Shown: positions 46,355-57,300 of the stretch, in pieces
Layout: the number at the start of each line of letters is the position of its first letter
How positions within the stretch are numbered: the first letter of the stretch is position 1
From: Polytrichum commune
Lineage: Eukaryota; Streptophyta; Polytrichopsida; Polytrichales; Polytrichaceae
NCBI GenBank assembly: GCA_950295325.1
Contig: OX485807.1
Location: 7,072,501 to 7,132,500 of the forward strand
Direction of reading: 5' to 3'
Length of the DNA: 60,000 bases
Translations under genes and position numbers: made by a program
The notes under the pieces: generated by a model
Database searches by the model: none
What the model was told of the DNA's origin: nothing
What the model saw: only the letters and a program-made list of their open reading frames with translations

Positions 46355-47331
46355 TGTCGCGCACCTCTCCATGAGGAGTGCCCGAAACACCATGGGCACA
46401 AGGGGGACCCCGGAGTGACACCCGGGACTTGTGGCGCCATTGGTGAGAGGGCCCAAGTGATCCTAGTGTGGGTGAGGGCCCCGGGCGTTGGGAACGCCTC
46501 CCACCCACGGAGACTAGGAGGCACAAGGGTAAGGCCATGAGCTATGCGTAGCTCATGGCGTGGTGATTCTAGAATGCTCAAGATCACCTCAATCGGAGGT
46601 GTGAGCTAGGAGTTATGGCCATTTGAGTGGGGCGCTGTCCCGGGACAGCGCCCTGGTACAGCAGTGCCTGGGAGTGATTCCCGGGACTGCCAAGGTTCAA
46701 ACACGCATAACTTCGTGAAGACTTGCCCGAATGGGGCAAGCGAGGAGTCCATCGGCATCTACGTGAAGCGTAGATGAGGATGGAGTGGTTGGTTGTTATG
46801 ATCAGTCATCATACAAGGAAGTTATGATGGTCTGAAGCTGCTAGGGGGATTCTAGGCCCAGCAGCTAAGGGAAAATGTCCACTTGGCCCCAACTCTTGGT
46901 AGAGAGACAAGAGGTTGGTTGGCGGTGGGATAGGGGCTCCGTGTAGAGTCCTAGAGGCTTATATGGGTGAGGTGGTGTGGCCTCACCCACCCGAGGCCGA
47001 ACGGCAAGGCCTCCATGGGCATTGGCCCATTGTGAGGCCATAGTTGCCTAGTATGGTTCGGGTTGTTGTAGTGTTGCTCCGGCAACGCGATGATCAACAT
47101 AAGATTGGACTTCCATGGATGGAAGTCAACATCTAAGGAGTGGTTACCGATTAAAGGGGTGAGTCCCGAAATCAAAGTAGGAGGGTTGGTTCCCCTCCTA
47201 TGAACTAATGGTCCGGGGTTAGAGGAGCTAACCATTGGCATGGCGGTATGCGAAGGGTTAGCGACTCGTAACCTTTGCTAGAATTGAAAATTGGCAAGAT
47301 GGTCAAGGGGGGGCTAGCAAGGGTTGCGACA
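46355..47331 (+). repeat. C9 3' LTR (977 bp), partly C6-like
   Basis: Termini and length match the C9 5' LTR, but about 46688-46745 is identical to the C6 LTR version (CACGCATAACTTCGTGAAG, GGGGCAAGCGAGG) and differs from 37426-38402. Confidence 0.93.
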
Positions 47332-47567
47332 ATGGCCCCCAATTACTCGGCTTACCCAACCTAGTTTGGCATATCTATTCCCCCTCTTCCATTAACCAAG
47401 CACAAGTACAAGACTAGGACCTCATCTCATACTTTTTTCTTTGCACCACTAAAGTTTGGACTTTATTCCCTCAAGCCAAAGAACAAGTTCATGTTGTGGA
47501 GCGATTAGCCTCGAAGCTAAGTGTGCTACTAGCGTCTCTCCCCCACTAAAGGAGATTGATGTCCTCA

Positions 47568-49330
47568 TCAATGCCTACGCTTCATTTTATTGGAATCCTT
47601 AGCCTTAGTTTCTTCAAAGTGCTTCACCAATGCATTGGTGTTCACCATGTCTCTTGCCGCCACCCAAGCGGTTTCTTTCTCATGGTATCCTCACCATTTC
47701 ACCAAGTACTCCTTTGTACATTTTCTTTCATTTTCACTTGGGCTTCCTACATTTGAGGATGCCCTCCTACCTCATGTTCCAAATGACCTCCACATGGTCG
47801 GAAGGTGGCCTACTCACTTGTTTGTGATCGGGCCGCAAGGTGTATTCCGTAAATGGCTTTAGTAATGAGACATAAAATGTTAGATGCACTTTGATCTCGG
47901 GCGGTAATTCCAACTTATATATGTCCTTGAACACTTGTTCCACAATGGGAAACGGAGCTCCAATTTTGGACATGAACTTTGGAGTAAGGCTTTCCCCAAG
48001 GTAAAGTTGTCCACATTCAACAACACCTTATTGGCCCACCTCATACTTCACTTCGCGTCTTCCGGCATTGACTTGCACTTCGTAGCACCTTCGGGCTTTC
48101 TCCACCAACAACTTGGTCATCTCCAAGACTTGTTTACCATCCTTGGCCAAGTCCTCACCATCTTGGTTGAACTCTAGTGTTGAATGTGCCCCCTCGAGAG
48201 CTAGGTTAATAGGTTGGAGCGCATCCACTCCATAAGCCACCACCAAAGACCACCCCTTGGTAGCCAAGTGCGTGGCTACATTGCAATTACACTCCGCTCG
48301 ACCCACATAGTCCGCCCAATCTCTTTGGTCCGCCCCCACCAAGTTCCTCAAGTATTGCTTCAAGACTCCATTCACATGCTCCGCTTTCCCATTCATTTGG
48401 GAATGCAAGGCCGTGCTAAACCTTAGTTTCATTCCGACCTCCTTAGAGCAATGCATTGAAAATGCACTTGTGAACTTTGGATCTTGATCCCACACAATCA
48501 CTCTTGGCAACCCGTGGTGCCTCAACCATCCTTTGAGAAAAGGCTATGCGGTCTCCAACGCGGTGGTGGTTCCCACAATCGGCACCATGTGTGCCAACTT
48601 GGCAAACCATTCTACCATCAACAAGATGGCATCATACCCATGTGATTCCGGCAAACTTGTGATCAAGTCCATGCACATACTATGTCATGGCGCCGACGGG
48701 ATAAGCACGGTTGCAAGAAACCGCCTTGCTTTTGGTAAGAGGCTCGGTTCACTTGGCACTTTGATTCAAGCCTTCACAAAGTGGGCTATATCTTCCTTTA
48801 TACACCGCCAATGGTACCTCTTTGACACCATTCTATGGTGGCTTTTTCTTTCTCCTCTATGCCCGGCAATAGGACTATCATATTCCTCCTTCAAAACCGA
48901 TAGCCTCAACTTGCCTTGTGGCACATATACCCGACTTTGTTTGCACTTGAACAATCCGTCCACCAACTTAACCTCTTTGAGCACCTTGCTCTTGCGAAGC
49001 TCACCTAAAAGTTTTTGTGCTTTGGGGTAGTTAATTTACCCCTCCCGTATCTTGCATCACAAGTTTCCTTCGCCGGCACACATTAGCCACAAGGTTTGGA
49101 TGGTTTTCATTGCTTGGAACTCTTCCGGTCTACTTCGCGCATCCGGCACCACATTTCCACGGTCCGGTTTGTGGATCAAATCCACCTTCATAAGCGCCAA
49201 ACTATCATGCCACCGCAATGACTTGGCGTTCACTTGCGCTTAAATGTCAAAATTCTTTTAGGACACATTGTCCATATAGACCTTTGCTTTGTGCGACCCC
49301 AAATAGTGTCGCCACATCTTCAAGCAATGC
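47568..49330 (-). pseudogene. C8 pol remnant: RNase H end, integrase, chromodomain
   Basis: RNase H end at 49052-49330, cut at CAAGCAATGC by C10. Integrase zinc region 48766-48984; core about 48028-48760 with VIVWDQDPKF and KAEHVNG, and the family TAG near 48546. A well-kept GPY/F-like stretch (SKIGAPFPIVEQVFKDIY, YVSLLKPF) at 47767-47973. Chromodomain 47568-47711 with one TGA after VKW. Confidence 0.85.
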
Positions 49331-50304
49331 TGTCGCGCACCTCTCCATGAGGAGTGGCCGAAACACCATGGGCACAAGGGGGACCCCGGAGTGACACCCG
49401 GGACTTGTGGCGCCGTTGGTGAGAGGGCCCAAGTGATCCTAGTGTGGGTGAGGGCCCCGGGCGTTGGGAACGCCTCCCACCCACGAAGATTAGGAGGCAC
49501 AAGGGTAAGGCCATGAGTTATGCGTAGCTCATGGCGTGGTGATTCTAGAAAGCTCAAGAACACCTCAATCGGAGGTGTGAGCTAGGAGTTATGGCCATTT
49601 GAGTGGGGCGCTGTCCCGGGACAGCGCCCTGGTACAGCAGTGCCTGGGAGGGATTCCCGGGACTGCCAAGGTTCAAACAGGCATAACTTCCTCAAGACTT
49701 GCTCAAATGGGGCAAGTGAGGAGTCCACCGGCATCTACGTGAAGCGTAGATGAGGATGGAGTGGTTGGTTGTTATGATCAGACATCATACAAGGAAGTTA
49801 GGATGGTCTGAAGCTGCTAGGGGGTTCTAGGCCCAGCAGCTAAAGGAAAATGTCCACTTGGCCCCAACTCTTGGTAGAGAGACAAGAGGTTGGTTGACGG
49901 TGGGGTAGGGGCCCCGCGTGAAGTCCTAGAGGCTTATATGGGTGAGGTGGTGTGGCCTCACCCACCCGAGGCCGAACGACACGGCCTCCATGGGCATTGG
50001 CCCATTGTGAGGCCATAGTTGCCTAGTATGGTTCGGGTTGTTGTAGTGTTGCTCTGGCAACGCGATGATCAACATAGGATTGGACTTCCATGGATGGAAG
50101 TCCACATCCAAGAAATGAGTTACCGATTAAGGGGTGAGTCCCGAAAGCAAAGTAGGAGGGTTGGTTCCCTCCTATGAACTATAAGGTCCGGGGTAGGAGG
50201 AGCTAACCATTAGCATGGCGGAATGCGAATGGTTAGCGCTCGTAACCTTTGCTAGAATTGAAAATTGGCAAGATTGTCAAGGGGGGCTAGCAAGGGTTGC
50301 GACA
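49331..50304 (+). mobile_element. C10: recombinant LTR with unmatched flanks (974 bp)
   Basis: Complete LTR, but the left flank is C8 integrase/RNase H sequence (AATGC) and the right flank is H (GTCGG). Neither forms a target duplication. The first part resembles the composite outer LTRs (GAAGATTAGG, GAGTTATGCG), the middle resembles C7 (CCTGGGAGGGATTCCC), and the last part is the GGGGGGCTAGC type. It is best explained as a crossover product of two LTRs at different loci. Confidence 0.88.
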
Positions 50305-51594
50305 GTCGGGGTGATGCGGAGTCGGATAACTCCCTTCTTATTTCCTCACTGACGTCTTCCGGAATCCGCCGTGGGTCTACCCCACTTCCGGTGTTTGCCC
50401 TGGGGAGGGATTTCGAAACTTCCGGAGTGGGGGATTTGTCACTGGAGTCCGGATCTACAACTATGTTTTTCTTACCACTTCTATGCCTATTTTTTTTTTT
50501 TTTTTCCCGCTACTGGTTTCTTCGGGACGGTTCTTGGTGGAGCTACGCAAGGTGACCCGGAAGACGGATCCTTCGGCTTCCTCGGTCATCTCCACCTCAT
50601 CTCGTCATTTTTCCGGATTCTCTATTCCGGCCGTGTGGCCGTAGTTAAGCCCCGTCTGCTCTCGTGGTGGGACTTCTACTGATTTGAATACCGGTCTCAC
50701 CTGCGCCGGCTTTTGGCACTGGGGAGCGGAATGCCCATATTCTTGGCAATTCTGACATGGAAGCATCCGCGGCGCCCCCTGTCCTTGTCTAAGGAATGGG
50801 CAGCTAGTGGCATAATGTTCCGGACTTCCGCAGTTGAAGCAGTATCCGTGTGGCCGGTTTGGGTAGCGCGGCTGCATGCCCGGCCCGGGGTTGAAGCCGG
50901 ATTGCACCATCCGGGCTCCCGTCTGAGTCCTTCCGAAGGGGACGGGGGCTCGTCCTCTTCCGTACGTGGACTGGACTTGGTAAACCGGGGGGTGCCCTCT
51001 TCCTCTTCTTCCTCGTCCGGATACATGTAGTACACTTCCTCCTTCGGCTGAACGTACTGAATCCGCTTCTGTAGAGGCCGGGTGCATTCCGGAGGGAAGT
51101 GTCCGGCCTCACCACACCGGGCACACCACACGTTGGCTTGGCTGGTGGGCACAGTCCTTCTGGGTTTCCGGTTTTCCGCTAGATTGACTTGGATGGCTGC
51201 TAGGGTGTCCTGTATATTCTTCATCATCCTTTGAGAGTCGTCCTCTTCCACCTTGACATTTATTAGCTCTTTCCCCTTCCGGTCTTTGACGATTCCGGAA
51301 TGCCGGTTCCGGGCTTTGGAACTACTGGCGGCCTCCTCTGCAGAACTAGAGGACTCGGAGATCGTAGCCTTGGATTTACTGCTGGAGCTAGATTCGGAGG
51401 GAGAGCTGAACTTCCGCTTCCTCCGGTGATGCTTCCTTCCCTTCTCCTCCGCTCGTCTAAGGGACTTCCGGAGAGATTGCGCCGAGTTCTCGTAGTTTTG
51501 CGCTGCCTCCATCGCTTCCCTGAGAGTGGCCGGTCTGGTCTGCCAGATCTGGAAGCCCATCCTTTCTGGAAACCTTGCCACGTACCATTCCACC
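50305..51594 (-). pseudogene. H-element gag, C-terminal part with three zinc knuckles
   Basis: Right to left: gag core end (WYVARFPERMGFQIW), a Ser/Lys-rich basic segment, then three CX2CX4HX4C knuckles: CARCGEAGHFPPEC (51084-51125), CFNCGSPEHYATSC (50800-50841) and CQNCQEYGHSAPQC (50716-50757). An acidic run (about 51000-51030) lies between the first and second, and the frame changes there, so one frameshift is present. A TGA near 50603 may be the gag end; further left the frame is Lys-rich with a 14-base A run (50491-50504). The segment ends at C10 before any protease motif. Confidence 0.88.
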
Positions 51595-51599
51595 TGCAC

Positions 51600-52539
51600 T
51601 GTCGCGCACCTCTCCATGAGGAGTGCCCGCAACACCATGGGCACAAGGGGGACCCCGGAGTGACACCCGGGACTTGTGACGCCATTGGTAAGAGGGACCA
51701 AGTGATCCTAATGTGGGTGAGGGCCCCGGGCGTTTAGAACGCCTCCCACCCACAAAGACTAGGAGTCATGAGGGTAAAGCCATAAGCTATGAGTAGCTTA
51801 TGGCGTCCCGATTCTAGAATGCTAAAGAACACCTCAATCTGAGGTGTGAGCTAGGAGATATGGCACTTTGAGTGGGATGCTGTCCCGGGATAGCGCCCTG
51901 GAACAGCAGGGGCCTGGGAGTGACTCCCGGGACTGCAAAGGTTTAAACAGGCATAACTTCCTCAATACTTGCCCAAATAGGGCAAGTGAGGTGTCCATAG
52001 GGATCTACGTGAAATGTAGATGACGATAGAGTGGTTGGTTGTTAGATTCAGAGACCGCACGTGGAAGTTATGAAGGTCTGAAGCTGCAGGGAGGCTTCTA
52101 GACCCAGCGGCTAAGGGAAGATGTCTACTTGGCCCCAACTCTTGGTAGAGAGACAAAAGGGATGTTGACGGTGGGGGAGGGGCCCCGCCAAAAGTCCTAG
52201 AGGCTTATATGGGTGAGGCGGCTTTGCCGACCGACCCCCCCGGAGCATACTTGGCAATGTGCTCCGGGTGGTTGTAGTGTTGTCCTAGCAACACTATGAC
52301 CAAGTAGGGAGTGGACTTCCATGGATGGAAGTCCACCTTAGCGATGGGTTACCTACTAAGGGGCAAGAGTCCCGAATGCATGTGTAGGAGGGTTTGGTGA
52401 CCAAATATGGGATTGAAGGTCCGCGGTTTTGGGAGCTAACCATGCATGTGCGTGGGATGTGCAGGTTAGCGCTCGGGACACTTGCTAGAGTTGGAAAGCG
52501 ATTGAGCTAAGTGGAGAAAAACTAGCAAGGGTCGCGACA
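51600..52539 (+). mobile_element. C11: old, diverged solo LTR of the C family (940 bp)
   Basis: Recognisable along its length but with many substitutions and small deletions; ends TGTCGCGCACC and GGGTCGCGACA. Flanked by TGCAC (51595-51599, 52540-52544), which still match perfectly. Inserted in H gag, which rejoins in frame across it (GIAQSVQVEWYV). Confidence 0.92.
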
Positions 52540-52544
52540 TGCAC

Positions 52545-52722
52545 ACTCTGGGCGATCCCAGTCGTTAGTTTTTGGATCAGAGCCTTCACCCTCTGACCGT
52601 ACTTCCGGACTGATTCCGTTGGCTTCTTGTCCATCCGGCTCAGCCGTCCCAGAGCTTTTGCCTCACCTCCCGCCTCTCGGAAGGTCTTCAGGAATAGCTG
52701 GATGAAATCCACCCAGTCATCC
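52545..52722 (-). pseudogene. H-element gag, central part
   Basis: Encodes DDWVDFIQLFLKTFREAGG, LGRLSRMDKKPTESVRKYGQRV and ALIQKLTTGIAQ, typical of the retrotransposon gag helical core. Continuous with 51594 after removal of C11. The N-terminal part must lie beyond C12, outside the window. Confidence 0.85.
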
Positions 52723-53695
52723 TGTCGCAACCCTTGCTAGCCCCCCTTGACAATCTTTCGAATTTTCAATTCTAGCAAAGGTTACGAGCGCTAACCATTC
52801 GCATTCCGCCATGCTAATGATTAGCTCCTCCTACCCCGGACCTTATAGTTCATAGGAGGGAACCAACCCTCCTACTTTGCTTTCGGGACTCACCCCTTAA
52901 TCGGTAACCCATTCCTAGATGTGGACTTCCATCCATAGAAGTCCAATCCCATGTTGATCATCGCATTGCCGGAGCAACACTACAACAACCCGAAGCATAC
53001 TAGGCAATTATGGCCTCACAATGGGCCAATGCCCATGGAGGCCTTGCCGTTCGGCCTCGGGTGGGTGAGGCCACACCACCTCACCCATATAAGCCTCTAG
53101 GACTCTACGCGGGGCCCCTACCCCACCGTCAACCAACCTCTTGTCTCTCTACCAAGAGTTGGGGCCAAGTGGACATTTTCCCTTAGCCGCTGGGCCTAAA
53201 ACCCCCCAGCAGCTTCAGACCATCATAACTTCCTTGTATGATGTCTGATTCCAGCAACCAACCACTCCATCTTCATCTACGCTTCACGTAGATGCCGATG
53301 GACTCCTCACTTGCCCCATTCGGGCAAGTGGTGAGGAAGTTATGCCTGTTTGAACCTTGGCAGTCCCGGGAATCACTCCCAGGCACTCCTGCACCAGGGC
53401 GCTGTCCCGGGACAGCGCCCCACTCAAATGGCCATAACTCCTACCTCACACCTCGGATTGAGGTGTTCTTGAGCATTCTAGAATCACCACGCCATGAGCT
53501 ACCCATAGCTCATGGCCTTACCCTTGTGCCTCCTAGTCTTCGTGGATGGGAGGCGTTCCCAACGCCCGGGGACCTCACCCACACTAGGATCACTTGGGCC
53601 CTCTCACCAACGGCGCCACAAGTCCCGGGTGTCACTCCGGGGTCCCCCTTGTGCCCATGGTGTTTCGGGCACTCCTCATGGAGAGGTGCGCGACA
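52723..53695 (-). repeat. C12 3' LTR (973 bp)
   Basis: Full LTR, GGGGGGCTAGC end type, followed by the purine tract (53696-53707) and about 800 bp of 3' untranslated sequence to 54508. Confidence 0.95.
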
Positions 53696-54508
53696 CTCAC
53701 CCCCACCAAACGGAGTCGATGCCCTCATCGACTATACTCGTAGTCGGCACACCAATTCTCAAGTTGCCATCCTCTATGGTGCGGCATTGTGTTTACCTTA
53801 GGGCGCGACCCCCACAATGCTTCTTCAAATTTGGCATAGTCCCAAAGGTGTCGTTCCTAGGTGGTCCGTTAGCGACCTTGGATCTCTCATCCAAGGACCT
53901 AACCTATACTAGACCCACCTACTTTGGGACTCACTTGGGTTGCCCCTCCTTTGGGGCCTCCCCCGTTAGGCTCCACTAGCCTAACGTGACACATCTAGGC
54001 GAGACCTCAACGCTTCCACTAAGTTGTCTCGGTTGCAACTCCGAGATGGCTTTCCATTGTTAAGCCACACCTCGATCGCACGGGGGTGATGCCAAGTCCC
54101 GCCCGACTCGGTTCCCACTTTGCTCTTTCGAGACATGGGTTCATGACTCCCATGCGCCAACTTTCGTTAGCTCGCGGGTAGCACTTTTATGAGCACGCGC
54201 CATCACCTTGTCCCCGCCCGGACAAGCCCACGGCTAAGAAGTTTTTTGGTTTTATCCAAGGCCCCTCCTAGCCATGGCCCCAATTACTCGGCTTACCCAA
54301 CCTAGTTTGGCATATCTATTCCCCCTCTTCCATTAACCAAGCACAAGTACAAGACTAGGACCTCATCTCGTACTTTTCTCTTTGCACCACTAAAGTTTGG
54401 ACTTTATTCCCTCAAGCCAAAGAACAAGTTCATGTTGTGGAGCAATTAGCCTCGAAGCTAAGTGTGCTACTAGCGTCTCTCCCCCACTAAAGGAGATTGA
54501 TGTCCTCA

Positions 54509-57300
54509 TCAATGCCTACGCTTCATTTTATTGGAATGTCTAGCCTTAGTTTCTTCAAAGTGCTTTACCAATTCCTTGGCGTTCATCATGTCTCTTGCCG
54601 CCACCCAAGCGGTTTCTTTCTCATGGTATCCTCACCATTTCACCAAGTACTCTTTTGTACATTTTCTTTCATTTTCACTTGGGCTTCCTACACTTGAGGA
54701 TGCCCTCTTACCTCATGTTCCAAATGACCTCCACAAGGTCGGGAGGTGGCCTAATCACTTGCTTGTGTTCGGGCCACAAGGTGTCGTCCTAAAATGACTT
54801 TCGTAATGAGACATGAAATGTCGGATGCACTTTGATCTCGGGCGGTAATTCCAACTTATACATGTCGTTGAACACTTGTTCCACAATGGAAAACGAAGCT
54901 CCAATTTTGGACATGAACTTTCGGAGTAAGGCCTTTGGGCAAGGTGAAGTTGTCCACATTCAACAACACCTTATTGGCCCACCTCATACTCCACTTCGCG
55001 TCTTCTGGCATTGATTTGCACTCCGTAGCACCTTCGGGCTTTCTCCACCAACAACTTGGTCATCTCCAAGACTTGTTTACCATCCTTGGCCAAGTCCTCA
55101 CCATCTTGGTTGAACTCTAGTGTTGAATGTGCCCCCTCGAGAGCTAGGTTAATAGGTTGGAGCGCATCCACTCCATAAGCCACCACGAAAGACCACCCCT
55201 TGGTAGCCAAGTGCGTGGCTACATTGCAATTACACTCCGCTCGACCCACATAGTCCGCCCAATCTCTTTGGTCCGCCCCCACCAAGTTCCTCAAGTATTG
55301 CTTCAAGACTCCATTCACACCCTCCGCTTTCCCATTCATTTGGGAATGCAAGGCCGTGCTAAACCTTAGTTTCATTCCGACCTCCTTAGAGAAATGCATT
55401 GAAAATGCACTTGTGAACTTTGGATCTTGATCCCACACAATCACTCTTGGCAACCCGTGGTGCCTCAACCATCCTTTGAGAAAAGGCTATGCGGTCTCCA
55501 ACGCGGTGGCGGTTCCCACAATCGGCACCATGTGTGCCAACTTGGCAAACCGCTATACCATCAACAAGATGGCATCATACCCATGTGACTCCGGCAAACT
55601 TGCCATCAAGTCCATGCACATACTATGCCATGGCGCCGACGGAATAGGCACGGTTGCAAGAAACCGCCTTGCTTTTAGTAAGAGGCTCGGTTCACTTGGC
55701 ACTTTATTCACGCCTTCACAAAGTGGGTTATATCCTCCGTTATGCACCGCCAATGGTATCTCTTTGACACCATTCTATGGTGGTTTTATTTTTCTCCTCT
55801 ATGGCCGGCAATAGGACTATCACATTCCTCCTTCAAAACCGATATCCTCAACTTGCCTTGTGGCACATACACCCAACTTTGCTTGCACTTGAACAATCCG
55901 TCCACCAACTTAACCTCTTTAAGCTCACCTAAAAGCTTTTGTGCTTTGGGGTAGTTAATTTACCCCTCCCGTATCTTGCATCACAAGTTTCCTTCGCCGG
56001 CACACATTAGCCACAATGTTTGGATGGTTCTCATTGCTTGGAACTCTTCCCGTCTACTTAGCGCATCCGGCACCACATTTCCACGGTCCGGTTTGTGGAC
56101 CAAATCCACCTTCATAAGCGCCAAGCTATCATGCCAACGCAATGATTTGGCGCTCACTTGCGCTTGTATGTCAAAATACTTTTAGGACACATTGTCCTTG
56201 TAGACCTTTACTTTGTGCGACCCCAACTAGTGTCGCCACATCTTCAAGCAATACACTACGCAAAGAAGTTCTTTGTCATGAGTTGGTTGTCTTCTTTGAC
56301 AACCATCGAGCTTCATGCTCGCATATGCAATGGCCATCCATCTTACACATAATCCACCATTGGCAAAATCATTCACCCCCGTATGCACCTCAAAAGGTTT
56401 GTCAACCTCCGCGAACTTGAGCACGGGCGTCTAAGAGAACTTGCTCTCAAGCTCCCCAAAGACTTGGTGGCAAGGCTCCTCCCACTCTTGGGATAGCCAA
56501 TTCTTCCACAAGTCGGATAAGGTCGGATAACCATCAAGCTTAACGCTCTCATATGCAATGGCCAGCCATCTTACGTTAACCATCCGCCAATGGCAAAGTC
56601 ACTCGCCCCTCAAAAGGTTTGTTAAAGTCCGCGAACTTAAGCACGGGCGGCGAAGAGAACTTGGTCTTAAGCTCCTTAAAGACTTGGTGGCAAGGCTCAT
56701 CCCACTTTTGGGATAGCCATGTCTTGCATAAGTTGGACAAGGTCGGACAACCATCGAGCTTCATGCTCTTATATGCAATGGCCATCCATTTTGCCTCAAC
56801 ATCCGCCAATGCTAAAGTCACTCGCCCCCGTATGCACCTCAAAAGGTTTGTCAAAGTCCGCGAACTTAAGCACGGGCGGCGAAGAGAACTTGTTTTTGAG
56901 CCCCCCAAAGGCTTGGTGACAATGCCCATCCCACTCTTGGGATAGCCATTTTCCTCAATAAGTTGAATAAAATCCTAGCAACCTTAGAAAACTCTCGAAT
57001 GAAGTTGTGGTACTAATTGGCTAGGCCAACAAATGACCTAAGCCCTTTTGAATCAAGGGCCAATTCTCCTTTTGGATTGCCTTCACATTCTTCATGTTCG
57101 TCCACCAACTTCATTTATCACCACATACCTCAAGAGCTCAATCTCTCGTTGAGCAAAGTTATTTTTCACTTCTTGGCGGTAATTTTTTTTTTTGGGCAAC
57201 ACATTGGTGAATACATCCTTATATTTCACCAACATCACACCAATGTTGTTTGGGGGAGGCCCATCTTTCCTAGCCTCCCCATACGTTCCTTGGAGTTGCT
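54509..57300 (-). pseudogene. C12 pol remnant
   Basis: Chromodomain 54509-54652 with one TGA. GPY/F-like segment about 54800-54930. Integrase core 54971-55760 with VIVWDQDPKF and KAEGVNG, and the family TAG near 55489. Zinc region about 55760-55950. RNase H end 55976-56350 and a three-unit array about 56380-56960 (markers 56494, 56714, 56943; spacings 220 and 229), with part of one unit deleted near 56606. RT thumb about 57000, RT end EIELLRYVV about 57130, pre-RT VFTNVLPK about 57200. RT core absent. Confidence 0.85.

Larger units (their letters stand above)
37426..47331 (+). mobile_element. C9: C-family element nested in C8, carrying insertion X
   Basis: LTRs 37426-38402 and 46355-47331, both 977 bp, with ATGGC duplication (37421-37425, 47332-47336). 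Removing X and one copy of its target duplication leaves an internal region of about 5.1 kb. The LTRs differ at roughly a dozen places, clustered in part of the 3' LTR. Opposite orientation to its host C8. Confidence 0.95.
35869..49330 (-). mobile_element. C8: C-family element, 5' half deleted, interrupted by C9
   Basis: 3' LTR 35869-36842, internal 36843-37425, C9 (37426-47331), internal again 47337-49330. The sequence then ends inside RNase H against an LTR of opposite orientation (C10). The left flank is CCTTC (35864-35868) but no CCTTC partner exists at the right, so the 5' LTR, gag, protease and RNase H start were lost with adjoining H DNA. Confidence 0.88.

Noticed and set aside
49331-50304. 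C10 as the 5' LTR of C8
   Set aside because: Orientation is opposite to the C8 3' LTR, no primer-binding site adjoins C8, and the flanks do not match.
50491-50504. Poly-T run as the poly(A) tail of a retroposon or processed pseudogene
   Set aside because: It lies inside the H gag-pol frame as a Lys-coding A run, with no target duplication around it.
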